Of a stretch of 16,920 nt of DNA, positions 1-7,266 are shown piece after piece; position 1 is the first letter of the stretch, and each line of letters starts with the position of its first letter. Position numbers and translations under genes: made by a program. Source of the DNA: JACDDK01 sp035689095 (GTDB taxonomy: Bacteria > Actinomycetota > Rubrobacteria > Rubrobacterales > Rubrobacteraceae); assembly GCA_035689095.1 (NCBI GenBank), contig DASSMB010000027.1, positions 1-16,920 of the forward strand. The letters are read 5' to 3'. A model generated the notes under the pieces. That model saw only the letters and a list, made by a program, of their open reading frames with translations, made no database searches and had not been told where the DNA came from.

Positions 1-414
1 GGCCGGTACATGTGGTCGGTCGGTCGGCTGCTCTGGGGATTCCGGTGCCACGACGCGGTCCTGCGGCTGGATGGGGAACGGGTCGTTGAGGCAAGGACCA
101 TACTCATCGCGGCGGCGCTCGGGACGACCTACGGGGCGCGCTTCAGGCTCGCGCCGAAGGCGAAGCTGGACGATGGGCTCTTCGATATCGTCTGGTCCGA
201 AGAAGTCAACCGGGCCGAAGTCCTCCGGCTAATACCGGCGGCGTTCGGCGACAACCTGATGGAGCATCCAAAAGTACATCTCGCGCGGGCGAGCGAAGTA
301 GAGATCACGCTGGAGGAAGAGGTCCCGGCTCACGTGGACGGGGAGCTGCTGGAGCCCACCCGCGCTTTCCGGGCGCGAGTCCTGCCGGGAGCGCTGCGGG
401 TCGTGGCGCCGTAG
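1..414 (+). CDS. YegS/DgkB-family lipid (diacylglycerol) kinase, C-terminal part only
   Basis: The reading frame is open to the left edge of the window, so this is the 3' end (137 residues) of a longer gene. The ATG at position 10 is probably internal. The visible part matches the C-terminal beta-sandwich domain of the DAGK_cat / YegS-BmrU-Rv2252 lipid kinase family: a Gly-Thr-Thr-Tyr-Gly stretch, then a RLAPKAKLDDGLFDIV-type segment (the family's usual 'aP.A.ldDGlldv'), and near the end AHVDGEL followed by a short beta strand ending in LPGALRVV. Family members phosphorylate diacylglycerol or related lipids at the membrane with ATP. The N-terminal catalytic GGDGT motif would lie outside the window, so activity cannot be judged here. 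Family assignment is firm; the exact lipid substrate is unknown. Confidence 0.85.
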   Translation, partial: GRYMWSVGRLLWGFRCHDAVLRLDGERVVEARTILIAAALGTTYGARFRLAPKAKLDDGLFDIVWSEEVNRAEVLRLIPAAFGDNLMEHPKVHLARASEVEITLEEEVPAHVDGELLEPTRAFRARVLPGALRVVAP

Positions 415-445
415 ACGCTGCAACTTTTGGTCAAGAGCGGCGTAC

Positions 446-451
446 TATAAT
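446..451 (+). promoter_or_regulatory. Possible -10 box upstream of the FabD-like gene
   Basis: The 105-base gap between the lipid kinase and the FabD-like gene is locally AT-rich and holds a perfect TATAAT at this site, 69 bases before the ATG. No convincing TTGACA-like -35 element lies 16-18 bases upstream (the sequence there is close to acttttg). It is a weak promoter candidate and could be chance in an AT-rich patch. Confidence 0.3.
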
Positions 452-519
452 AAGAACGTCTCTTCGCGTAAAATAGCGCGGTCGTATAGATTCAGGATAT
501 TTCAAGGGTCAGGTATCGG

Positions 520-1392
520 ATGAGAGCTTTCGTATTTCCGGGACAGGGTGGCGGAGTAGGAGAGCCGGCGGCGGAGATGCTGCCGACCATCCGGCGCGTC
601 ATCGGAGAGCGGGTTCCGGATCAGGTAAAGTTCTTCGCCCGCGCCGCGAGAGACGCGGACGAGAGCCGGGAGCTCGCGGTGCGCCCCGACGTGGTAGCCG
701 GCCACTCTTTGGGCGAGTACGGCGCGGCCTACGCCGCCGGATGCTTCGACCTGGAGACCGGCATCTGGCTCGTGGCCCGGCGCGACGAGTTCCTCGCGGA
801 GGCGGCGCGGAAGACGCCGGGCGGCATGGTCGCCATCCTAAAGGCAGACCCAAAAGAGGTCGAGAAGGTCCTGGGGGACACCGGCGGCACGTTCGTCGCC
901 AACTACAACACCCCGCGCCAGACGGTCGTCTCCGGGCTGCGCGAGGCTCTGGGTGAGGCGGTAGCGAAGGTGAGGGGACGCAAGATCCCGCTGAACGTCT
1001 CTTTCGCCGCGCACTCGCCCTACGTGGCCGCGGCCGGAGAGAAGATGCGCGAGGTCATAGACTCCGTGGAGTTCCGGGTGCCGGAGGTCCCGATCATCAG
1101 CGCCGTGGACGGCGCGGTGCTCACGAGCGCCGACGCGGTCCGGGAGGCGCTCAAGAGCCAGATGGTCGCGCCGGTTCGCTGGGTCAAGGTCGTCGAGACG
1201 CTCGCCCGGATGCGGGTCGAGGAGTGGATAGAGCTCGGCGGCGGCAACGTGCTGACCCGGATGCTCCGGGACTTCGACCTCCCCTCTCTCAAGGGCATAA
1301 CCTTCGAGGACCTGCGCGCCCGGCTCTCGGAGCAGGCCCAGAACCTCCTGCCCCGCCAGAACGGAAGCGAGCAGCCGCTCCAGCCTTCGTGA
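520..1392 (+). CDS. FabD-like acyltransferase (malonyl-CoA:ACP transacylase fold), short N-terminus
   Basis: A 290-residue protein of the FabD/acyltransferase family, which moves malonyl or other acyl groups from CoA to acyl-carrier protein. The N-terminal FPGQG motif is at residues 6-10 and the nucleophile elbow GHSLGE at 61-66 (Ser63). Arg88 lies 25 residues after the serine, the same spacing as Ser92-Arg117 in E. coli FabD. The catalytic histidine is His165 in an AAHSPYV context. Near the end ELGGGNVL replaces the usual ELGPGKVL. Only about 50 residues separate FPGQG from GHSLGE, some 25-30 fewer than usual, and the TQPA-type helix is absent. It may therefore be a specialised acyltransferase, not the housekeeping FabD. 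No other fatty-acid genes flank it. The ATG has only a weak ribosome-binding site (AGG six bases upstream). The stop overlaps the next gene's GTG. Confidence 0.8.
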   Translation: MRAFVFPGQGGGVGEPAAEMLPTIRRVIGERVPDQVKFFARAARDADESRELAVRPDVVAGHSLGEYGAAYAAGCFDLETGIWLVARRDEFLAEAARKTPGGMVAILKADPKEVEKVLGDTGGTFVANYNTPRQTVVSGLREALGEAVAKVRGRKIPLNVSFAAHSPYVAAAGEKMREVIDSVEFRVPEVPIISAVDGAVLTSADAVREALKSQMVAPVRWVKVVETLARMRVEEWIELGGGNVLTRMLRDFDLPSLKGITFEDLRARLSEQAQNLLPRQNGSEQPLQPS

Positions 1393-1727
1393 ACGTCTTC
1401 TTCGACGTCCACGGAACCCTCATCTCCGGCGGAAAGCCCCGACCTCATACAAGAGAGGTCTTCGCCGCGCTGGTAGAGAGCGGCCATCACGTCTACCTCT
1501 GGTCCACGGCCGGTCCCTCCTATGCCCGCGGCGCGGCGCGACTCCTCGGGGTCGAAGACCTCGTCTTCGGCTACTACAGCAAGTACGACCATATCCCCGT
1601 GACGGTGGACTTCTTCGTGGACGACCACCCGGACTTCGCAGACCACAGCAACGGCTACGCTATCCGCCCGTTCGACGGCGCCCCCGAAGACGCCGAGCTA
1701 AGAAAGATCCTCGAAGAACTCACGTAA
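1389..1727 (+). CDS. Small HAD-superfamily phosphatase-like protein
   Basis: Start chosen at the GTG of a GTGA overlap with the FabD-like stop codon, which implies translational coupling. The open frame extends further upstream, but that part only shadows the preceding gene. The 112-residue product begins NVFFDVHGTLI, the HAD motif I region (nucleophile Asp6). It continues with LWSTAG (motif II, Ser/Thr) and FFVDDHPDF (motif IV acidic pair). A Lys-containing motif III is probably in YYSKYDHI. The general acid-base Asp two residues after the nucleophile is replaced by His (DVH instead of DxD), so ordinary phosphatase activity is uncertain. The protein is at the small end for HAD enzymes and lacks a cap domain. 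Pairing with an acyltransferase gene suggests a shared pathway, but I cannot name the substrate. Confidence 0.7.
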   Translation: MNVFFDVHGTLISGGKPRPHTREVFAALVESGHHVYLWSTAGPSYARGAARLLGVEDLVFGYYSKYDHIPVTVDFFVDDHPDFADHSNGYAIRPFDGAPEDAELRKILEELT

Positions 1728-1738
1728 AGACGCACAGC

Positions 1739-1766
1739 AAAAAGGCCGGAGCATGGAACCCCGGCC
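1739..1766 (-). terminator. Intrinsic terminator of the PduS/RnfC-like gene
   Basis: Read on the minus strand, a GGCCGG arm (1761-1766), an 11-base loop and a CCGGCC arm (1744-1749) are followed directly by five T residues (1739-1743). It sits about 30 bases after the TAG stop of the minus-strand gene and 11 bases past the end of the converging HAD gene. The T-run is on the side that serves the minus-strand transcript. Confidence 0.8.
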
Positions 1767-1794
1767 CTGCACAGATCCTTGAGAATGCTAACCG

Positions 1795-2913
1795 CTACCG
1801 GGCGGCTTCCGCCTCGGCCTCGGCTTCGGCCTCCTGCTTGAAGGACTCGCCGGCGCTGATCGCCACGATCTCATCCTCGATTGAGGAGACGGTGCCGTCC
1901 ATGCTCGACCACACGCCGATGGAGAAACCATCGTCCACGGGCTCGCCGAGCTTCTGGCCGTAGGAGACCTCGTCGCCCTCGGAGACGAGCGCGGTCGCGG
2001 GCTTGAGGAAGCGCCCGCCGAGCGGGACGTTCACGCCGCTGACCTTGCCCACGAGCGAGGTGAACTTCTCCTCGGAGAGCTTCGTCTTGATATCGGCGTA
2101 CTCCTTGCTCGCCACGCCCTTCGGGATCACGAGGAACCCGTTGGTCGTGCGGCGCACGAAGGCGTCGCCCTCGCCGAGCGACTCTATGCCCATCTCGTTC
2201 AGGTACGGGCCGCCGTCTATGACGGAGAGGTTGCCGGCTTCGGCTTCCACGTCCACGCCGGAGAGCTTCAATAGCTCCGTGGCCGACGCGCCGAGCGGAC
2301 ACTCATAGATCTTCAACGGAACGTCGGGACCGAAGACCTGCAGGTACTTCGTGGTGACCGGCTTGCCGAGGAAGAAAGCGTTGTAGATGTTCAGGAGGGT
2401 CTCGGAGTTGTTGACGATGTGCCCGGCGTCGAGCGGGAGACCAGGGCGCTTGTTGCCGTCGGGAAGCTCCACCCGGCGCGGCACCCACTTCTCCTTGTCC
2501 TCCTTGAAGATGTTCTTGATGAGCGTCTTCTCCTCGCCCATCGAGTACTTGTCCGCGACCAGGCTCACGTCGTAGAGGCCGTTCGCGTTCTCCAGGTAGC
2601 GGGAGAACCACTCCTCGTCCTTGAAGTGGACGCCCATGATGACGTTCTCGATGCCGAAGATGGCCTTCATGGCCTCGAAGAGCTCCATAAACTGGTCGAA
2701 GAAGACCCTGTGGAGCAGCTTATCGCCCCAGTAACCCGGCTCCGACTCGGTGCAGTTCACGATCAGGTTCGGCTGCGGGTTCTTCCACTTGAAGTACGTC
2801 GGGAACCCGCCGCCCCCAGCCCCCACGATACCCGCCTGGCGCATGATCTCGACCGCCTCATCCCGGCTCAAGGCCTTTACTTCGTCGAGACCGCGCTGCT
2901 TCATCTCAGCCAA
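1795..2913 (-). CDS. PduS/RnfC-like SLBB-domain flavoprotein without Fe-S clusters
   Basis: 372 residues. The start is TTG at 2911-2913, chosen because GGAGG lies nine bases upstream; the ATG three codons later would be 18 bases away. Residues 29-40 (IVGAGGGGFPTY) and 51-60 (IVNCTESEPG) match the Complex I 51-kDa/RnfC nucleotide- and FMN-binding region, where the family usually has GAGGAGFPTHVK and NGAECEP. Residues about 190-265 form an SLBB-type domain (VFGPDVPLKIYECPLG, ending TTNGFLVIPKG). Residues about 290-352 resemble the RnfC barrel-sandwich domain, placed C-terminally as in PduS cobalamin reductase. Unlike RnfC or PduS there is no CxxCxxCxxxCP cluster motif: only Cys54 and Cys205 are present. 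The C-terminus is an (EA)n tail. It is probably an NAD(P)H/flavin redox protein. No rnf or pdu genes are nearby, so the partner is unknown. Confidence 0.7.
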   Translation of the reverse strand: MAEMKQRGLDEVKALSRDEAVEIMRQAGIVGAGGGGFPTYFKWKNPQPNLIVNCTESEPGYWGDKLLHRVFFDQFMELFEAMKAIFGIENVIMGVHFKDEEWFSRYLENANGLYDVSLVADKYSMGEEKTLIKNIFKEDKEKWVPRRVELPDGNKRPGLPLDAGHIVNNSETLLNIYNAFFLGKPVTTKYLQVFGPDVPLKIYECPLGASATELLKLSGVDVEAEAGNLSVIDGGPYLNEMGIESLGEGDAFVRRTTNGFLVIPKGVASKEYADIKTKLSEEKFTSLVGKVSGVNVPLGGRFLKPATALVSEGDEVSYGQKLGEPVDDGFSIGVWSSMDGTVSSIEDEIVAISAGESFKQEAEAEAEAEAAR

Positions 2914-2935
2914 GATTCTTTCCCTCCGAACACTC

Positions 2936-2963
2936 TGTATACTTCAGGTATTTACAGTTACAA
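2936..2963 (-). promoter_or_regulatory. Candidate promoter of the PduS/RnfC-like gene
   Basis: On the minus strand TTGTAA (2958-2963) is followed after 16 bases by TATACA (2936-2941). Each matches the sigma-70 consensus at four of six positions. Transcription would begin a few bases before the GGAGG ribosome-binding site, giving a short leader. The whole intergenic stretch is strikingly AT-rich against its surroundings. Confidence 0.45.
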
Positions 2964-2988
2964 ACTCTGCTCAACTATTACTAACAAG

Positions 2989-2994
2989 TATACT
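2989..2994 (+). promoter_or_regulatory. Candidate -10 box of the small membrane protein gene
   Basis: TATACT (five of six to consensus) lies 60 bases before the ATG of the small membrane protein gene, in the AT-rich divergent region. No good -35 hexamer is visible 17 bases upstream, so the assignment is tentative. The box overlaps one of two GTATAC palindromes (2937-2942 and 2988-2993) that flank the divergent start region. Confidence 0.35.
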
Positions 2995-3053
2995 CTCTGT
3001 GTAATCGCATCGCTAGTTTGAAGGCGACAACGTCTGCTACACTGGCTTTCGAG

Positions 3054-3272
3054 ATGAAGATCACACGCCGCACCTCGAATGTCCTCCTGGCTATCGGTAT
3101 CTACATGCTCCTGACCTGGGGTACGAGGGCGTTCACCTTCTACACCCAGTTGCAAGACGGGACGCTCGTCGCCCCCGGCGTGCACTTCTCGCTCGTCGTG
3201 ATCGGGGTCGCCATCGGCGTCTACCTGACCTATCTCGGCATACAGGGCCGCAAGGCCACCCGCCGAAGCTAG
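3054..3272 (+). CDS. Small two-helix membrane protein (SCO4848-like)
   Basis: A 72-residue protein starting MKITRRTSNVLLAIG. Two hydrophobic segments are clear: about residues 8-27 (after a basic N-terminus) and about 43-63. The C-terminus is basic (GRKATRRS). The layout (a short Lys/Arg-Ser head, helix, polar loop of about 15 residues, helix, Leu-Gly-x-x-Gly-Arg end) resembles the uncharacterised actinobacterial SCO4848 family of membrane proteins. I make that match from memory of the family pattern. An in-frame TTG at 3018 would add 12 residues, but the ATG gives the family-like N-terminus. It is divergent from the PduS/RnfC-like gene and convergent with the dehydratase gene, so it is probably monocistronic. 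Function unknown. Confidence 0.7.
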   Translation: MKITRRTSNVLLAIGIYMLLTWGTRAFTFYTQLQDGTLVAPGVHFSLVVIGVAIGVYLTYLGIQGRKATRRS

Positions 3273-3302
3273 AAGGGTAAGACCTATCGGCCTATCGCCA
3301 GC

Positions 3303-5246
3303 CTACCACTGGGGCGGGTAGCGGAACTCCTGTAGCTCCTCCGGCAGGTCGACGGTAGAGTAGTTGGGGACGGCCTTGTGGAGCAGAGAGAGGGCCTTTC
3401 CTGCCTCCTGGCCCCTGGCGTGGAAGATCATCTCCTCTACGATCTCGTAGAGTTCCGAGCCGTCGGAGGTGCCGTTGTTCTCGGAGACTAGCTGGAAGAC
3501 CATCGGATGGCCGGTACGACCCTGCTGCTCTCCCTCCTCGAAAAGCTCCTCGCGCAGCTTTTCGCCGGGGCGCAGGCCAACGAACCTTATCTTCACATTC
3601 GGGGCGCCCATAATCTCGATCATCTTCCGGGCCAGCTCCGTGATGGCGACGGGACGGCCCATCTCCAGGACGTAGGTGCCGTAGCTGTTGGCCATCGCGC
3701 CGGCCTGGAGGATCAAGGAGACCGCTTCGGGGATGGTCATGAAGTACCGGATCATGTCCGGGTGAGTCACCGTAACGGGTCCGCCGGCCTCTATCTGCTG
3801 CCGGAACGTCGGGACCACGGAGCCGCGGCTGCCGAGCACGTTCCCGAACCGGACCGAGGTGTAGACCGTCTCCGGGTACTCATCCGCCAGGCTGCGGACC
3901 AGTATCTCCGCCAGACGCTTCGTCGCCCCCATCACGTTCACCGGGTTGACCGCCTTGTCCGTCGAGACGTTGATGAACTTCCCGGCGCCGTAGGCTCCGG
4001 CGTTGCGAGCGACGTTCAGGGTGCCGAAGACGTTATTGATGATCGCCTCGGTGCCCTGCAACTCCATCATTGGGACGTGCTTGTAGGCGGCGGCGTGGAA
4101 GACCAGTTGCGGCCGGTAGCGCTCGAACACGAAGCTCACCCGCTCGGGGATGGTCACGTCGCCGACGAAAGTCTCGGCGCCGTGGAAGTCCTCGCGCCGC
4201 AGCTCCTCGTTCAGGTAGTAGAGTCCGCTCTCGTCCCGGTCGAGCAGGATCAGCTTCGCAGGTCCGAGACGTGAGATCTGGCGACTAAGCTCCCTCCCGA
4301 TGGAGCCGCCCGCTCCTGTAACCAGCACCCGCTTGCCGTTGATGTACTCGGAGAGGGCGCTCAGGTCGATGTTGATCGGCTCCCGTCCCAGGAGGTCTTC
4401 GATCTGGAGCTCCCGCAGCTTAAGCGCGCCCTGCGCCAGGAACTCGCCGAGGTCCGGCATCACCTTCACTTCGGCGGAGGCCGCGACCGCGGTGCGCCAG
4501 ATACTATCCATCTGCTCCCGGCTGGCCTGCGGCGTGGCGATAATCACCTGGTCCACGCCACGCTGCGAGATCGATGTACCCATGTCGTCCAGCCCACCGA
4601 TGACCGGCACGCCTTCGATCTGCTTCCCGACATCCTCCGGCGACTCGCTCACAAACCCAACGACTTGGGCGTTCATCCCCGGCGTGCGCCATACGTGCTG
4701 CGCCAGCGCCACCCCGGACTCACCCGTTCCAACTATGACCGTCCGCGTCTGGCGTCCGATCTCCCGCAGGGAAAGCTCGTAGAACACACGAGGATAGAGC
4801 CTGACAGCAACGAGCTGCACGTAAGCCAGCACAGATCCGACAAGGACCACCCCCAGCGGAACAGGATTGAACTTCATAATTCCTGTCCCATCGGGTCCCA
4901 GCGCGAAGTCCACGATAAATAGAATACCGGCGGCTATGGAGGTCGCGCTGGCGACCCGCACGCCCTGGTAGATACCCGTGTAGCGCAGGATACTCTCGTA
5001 GACTCCACTCTCGCGCAAAAGCACCACGAAGACGATTGCCGCTACGGCTGCCGCGGGCCAGAACGTCAGCCACCACTCGGAGAGCACGCGGCCGTTGAAC
5101 CGGAAGAGCAGGGCCACGGCGAAAGACTCCATGACTATCGCGGCATCCACCAACATCGCCGCCCCACGCCGCAGACCTGGAGGCGACTGCTGGAAGGTCC
5201 GTTGCAAGAAGCCGAACGGACGCGCGAATTTCTCCCTCATCCTCAT
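3303..5246 (-). CDS. Membrane-bound UDP-GlcNAc-type 4,6-dehydratase (WbpM/PglF/CapD family)
   Basis: 647 residues, the usual length for the large, membrane-bound branch of the family. Four hydrophobic segments lie at about residues 29-49, 58-78, 97-116 and 128-149. A first Rossmann-like domain with GTGESG at 173-178 follows. The catalytic SDR domain has GAGGSIG at 311-317, AAAYKHVPMME at 385-395, STDKAVNP at 428-435 and MGATK at 439-443. The family's replacement of the SDR Tyr by Met (Met439) with Thr429-Asp430-Lys431 is conserved; the Thr-to-Met distance of ten residues equals that in Campylobacter PglF. These enzymes convert UDP-GlcNAc to the 4-keto-6-deoxy sugar at the inner membrane face, the entry step to UDP-FucNAc, QuiNAc or bacillosamine. 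It lies 49 bases after a polyprenyl-phosphate sugar transferase gene that would use the product. The ribosome-binding site is weak; ATGs at 5246 and 5240 are both possible. Confidence 0.92.
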   Translation of the reverse strand: MRMREKFARPFGFLQRTFQQSPPGLRRGAAMLVDAAIVMESFAVALLFRFNGRVLSEWWLTFWPAAAVAAIVFVVLLRESGVYESILRYTGIYQGVRVASATSIAAGILFIVDFALGPDGTGIMKFNPVPLGVVLVGSVLAYVQLVAVRLYPRVFYELSLREIGRQTRTVIVGTGESGVALAQHVWRTPGMNAQVVGFVSESPEDVGKQIEGVPVIGGLDDMGTSISQRGVDQVIIATPQASREQMDSIWRTAVAASAEVKVMPDLGEFLAQGALKLRELQIEDLLGREPINIDLSALSEYINGKRVLVTGAGGSIGRELSRQISRLGPAKLILLDRDESGLYYLNEELRREDFHGAETFVGDVTIPERVSFVFERYRPQLVFHAAAYKHVPMMELQGTEAIINNVFGTLNVARNAGAYGAGKFINVSTDKAVNPVNVMGATKRLAEILVRSLADEYPETVYTSVRFGNVLGSRGSVVPTFRQQIEAGGPVTVTHPDMIRYFMTIPEAVSLILQAGAMANSYGTYVLEMGRPVAITELARKMIEIMGAPNVKIRFVGLRPGEKLREELFEEGEQQGRTGHPMVFQLVSENNGTSDGSELYEIVEEMIFHARGQEAGKALSLLHKAVPNYSTVDLPEELQEFRYPPQW

Positions 5247-5295
5247 CGGCCCATTGTAAGACTGATCGGCCCCTGTATCCAGTCAATAGCCACTT

Positions 5296-6297
5296 TTATT
5301 CGGAGCCGTGCTTCGTATCCACCAGATATGGTAGAGCGGCGAGCCCCGCGCAACAGCCGAGCGCCAGCAATGCGCCCGCGAAAGTGAACGTTCCACCACG
5401 GGCTACCATAAGAGCGGCGAAGCCCGCGACGACGCTCGCGCCATAGTACAAGTTGGAGGTGCGCCGGTGCATCGAAACCGCGGGCGTTATGCGCTGGTAG
5501 ATGTGCTCCCGGTGCGCGGAGAAGATATCCCTGCCGGCACCGCTCCGCAGACGCCGGAAGATCGTATAAGCCGTATCGAAGAGGTACGGAGTAAAGACCA
5601 GGGCACCCGCCACGAAGCCCAGCGGCGTCCAGCTCCCGGAAGCATCAGCCGGCGCGTAGAGTGCCGCTGCCGCAAGTCCGAAGCCCAGGAAGTACGCCCC
5701 CGCATCCCCGATAAAGATGGAGGCGGGGCTCATGTTCCACACCAGAAACCCCGTGGTGGCCCCGGCCAGCGCGGGCATGAAGGCTCCCGCATCTCCCACA
5801 AGGACCGCCAGGAAGAGCATATTGACGAGCGCCACGCCCCCGGTAAAGCCGTCTATGCCGTCCATGAAGTTAAAGGCGTTGGTGAGCGCGGAGATCCAGA
5901 CCACTCCTACCAAAAACGCCGCGACTTTCAAAACGCCCGGCGCCTCCATAATTACCGGCGGCGGGTAGAGCAGCAACAGCCCCGAAGCGAGCACAACCTG
6001 CACCGCCGCTTTCCAGCCGAAATGCAGGTTAAAGAGGTCGTCGGCGAGCCCGACGAGGCCCATCAACGTCGCGGTGACGAGCAGAGCCCACCCTCCGTCG
6101 GGGCGCAGGAGCGCGATGCCGATCCAGGTCCCGATCAGGATAGCCGCCCCGCCGAGCCGGGGCGTCGGAACCTCGTGCGAGCTGCGGAGGTTCGGTACGT
6201 CCATCAGGTTGCGGCCCACGGCGAACCTCACCAGCAGCGGCACCAGCCCGCCCGCTACCAGGAAGGCGGCTCCGCCGGCCACGGCCGCCGCCATCAT
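5296..6297 (-). CDS. Polyprenyl-phosphate sugar-1-phosphate transferase (MraY/WecA/WbpL family)
   Basis: A 333-residue integral membrane protein with about ten hydrophobic segments. Family motifs are all present: NLRSSHEVPTPRLGG at 36-50, the Mg-binding LADD at 84-87, NAFNFMDGIDG at 140-150, FIGDAG at 195-200 and the cytoplasmic loop HREHIYQR at 262-269. The enzyme transfers sugar-1-phosphate from a UDP-HexNAc to undecaprenyl phosphate, starting a lipid-linked glycan. The HxxHxYQR form of the last motif is nearer to the WbpL/WbcO group (FucNAc or QuiNAc starters) than to MraY or E. coli WecA. Its ATG overlaps the stop of the upstream SDR gene by four bases (ATGA), so the two are translationally coupled. 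Together with the following WbpM-like dehydratase it forms a make-and-load unit for the first sugar. Confidence 0.92.
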   Translation of the reverse strand: MMAAAVAGGAAFLVAGGLVPLLVRFAVGRNLMDVPNLRSSHEVPTPRLGGAAILIGTWIGIALLRPDGGWALLVTATLMGLVGLADDLFNLHFGWKAAVQVVLASGLLLLYPPPVIMEAPGVLKVAAFLVGVVWISALTNAFNFMDGIDGFTGGVALVNMLFLAVLVGDAGAFMPALAGATTGFLVWNMSPASIFIGDAGAYFLGFGLAAAALYAPADASGSWTPLGFVAGALVFTPYLFDTAYTIFRRLRSGAGRDIFSAHREHIYQRITPAVSMHRRTSNLYYGASVVAGFAALMVARGGTFTFAGALLALGCCAGLAALPYLVDTKHGSE

Positions 6298-7178
6298 GGC
6301 TTGAGCAGCCCGATCTCTCGCAGCCGCGCCACCTCCAGCCCAACCCCCTCAGAGAACGCGCGCGGAGAGTATCCGAGATCCCGGCTGGCCCTGTCGTAAG
6401 AGTAGGCCTTGTCCTCTCGCAGCCTCATCACCTGCTCCGACTTTATCGGTAGAGACAGCCGCATGGTCTCCGCGAGTTGCAGGGTACGACGCGCCGGCTC
6501 GAGCGGGATCGCGACGATCCGCGGCTTCCTGTCCAGCGCGGCGGCGGCGGTCCGGACGAGGTCTCTGTAGGTCAACGGTTCCGCGCCCGGCAGGTCGTAG
6601 CTCTTTTCTATCGTCACAGGGCGCTTTAGAGCCTCGAAGACCCCGCGGGCGCAGTCCTCGTAGTAGACGGGCTGCCAGAGGTTCTCGCCGGAGCCGAACA
6701 TCGGGAAGATGGGCGAGCGGTCGAGGAATCGGAGCAAGCGATGAATGTTCTTGTCCAGCTCGGAGCCGTATATCATGGCCGGACGCACTATAGTCCACCG
6801 GAGCCCGCTCCCGCGCACCAACTCCTCCATAGTCCGGCGCATACCGGATCGGAACTCGTACCTCGAATGTACGCTCGTGCTGCCGACTAGCACGAGCCGA
6901 TCCACACCTGCCCGGCGCATCGCTCGCAGCACCGCGGGCGTGTACTCGATACCGGCGACATGCACCAGGGCGTCCATACCGGAGAGCGCCCGCCGAAGAT
7001 CCTTCTCGTCCCCGACATCTCCACGAAAGACCCCCACCGGCAACGACTCCAGCCGCGAAGCGTTCGGGCTGCCTTCACGTACCAGGCAATGGACTTCATA
7101 CTTTCCGGAACACAAAAGCTCCTCAACGGTTGCACCGCCCAAGAGCCCGGTAGCGCCAGTAACAAGCACACTCAACAA
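6294..7178 (-). CDS. Atypical short-chain dehydrogenase/NAD-dependent sugar epimerase-like protein
   Basis: 294 residues. The start is TTG at 7176-7178, supported by GGAGG seven bases upstream. The N-terminal Rossmann motif is GATGLLG (residues 8-14), followed by acidic strand ends typical of NAD(P) binding. DALVHVAG and the segment RWTIVRPAMIYG are standard extended/atypical SDR landmarks. The catalytic YxxxK is not recognisable: the region reads SRYEFRSGMRRTMEEL, with Arg where Lys is expected. This is more like the atypical SDRs (NDUFA9/NmrA-like) than classical epimerases. In wbpK/V-wbpL-wbpM clusters the equivalent gene encodes the C4-ketoreductase that makes UDP-FucNAc, and the position here suggests the same job. 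The missing tyrosine argues for caution. Confidence 0.8.
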   Translation of the reverse strand: MLSVLVTGATGLLGGATVEELLCSGKYEVHCLVREGSPNASRLESLPVGVFRGDVGDEKDLRRALSGMDALVHVAGIEYTPAVLRAMRRAGVDRLVLVGSTSVHSRYEFRSGMRRTMEELVRGSGLRWTIVRPAMIYGSELDKNIHRLLRFLDRSPIFPMFGSGENLWQPVYYEDCARGVFEALKRPVTIEKSYDLPGAEPLTYRDLVRTAAAALDRKPRIVAIPLEPARRTLQLAETMRLSLPIKSEQVMRLREDKAYSYDRASRDLGYSPRAFSEGVGLEVARLREIGLLKP

Positions 7179-7266
7179 CCCATCACCTCCAGCAACTCAG
7201 CCATCGCGCCGGGCTCTCGAAGGAGGTCTAAGTAAGCGTAAAGACGCTCTTTCGGAAGACGCCTGC

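Noticed and set aside
1801..1836. Short repetitive DNA gcctcggcctcggcttcggcc
   Set aside because: It simply encodes the (Glu-Ala)n tail of the PduS/RnfC-like protein; not an independent repeat element.
5467..6399. 310-codon + strand open frame opposite the PGT gene
   Set aside because: The opposite strand encodes a complete MraY/WecA-type enzyme with all motifs; this frame's product is Arg/Gln/His-rich with no domain.
7232..7260. AGCGT-aaag-ACGCT mini-hairpin followed by ctttc between the lipoprotein and SDR genes
   Set aside because: Five-base stem only, with no T-run on the transcribed strand; too weak to call a terminator.
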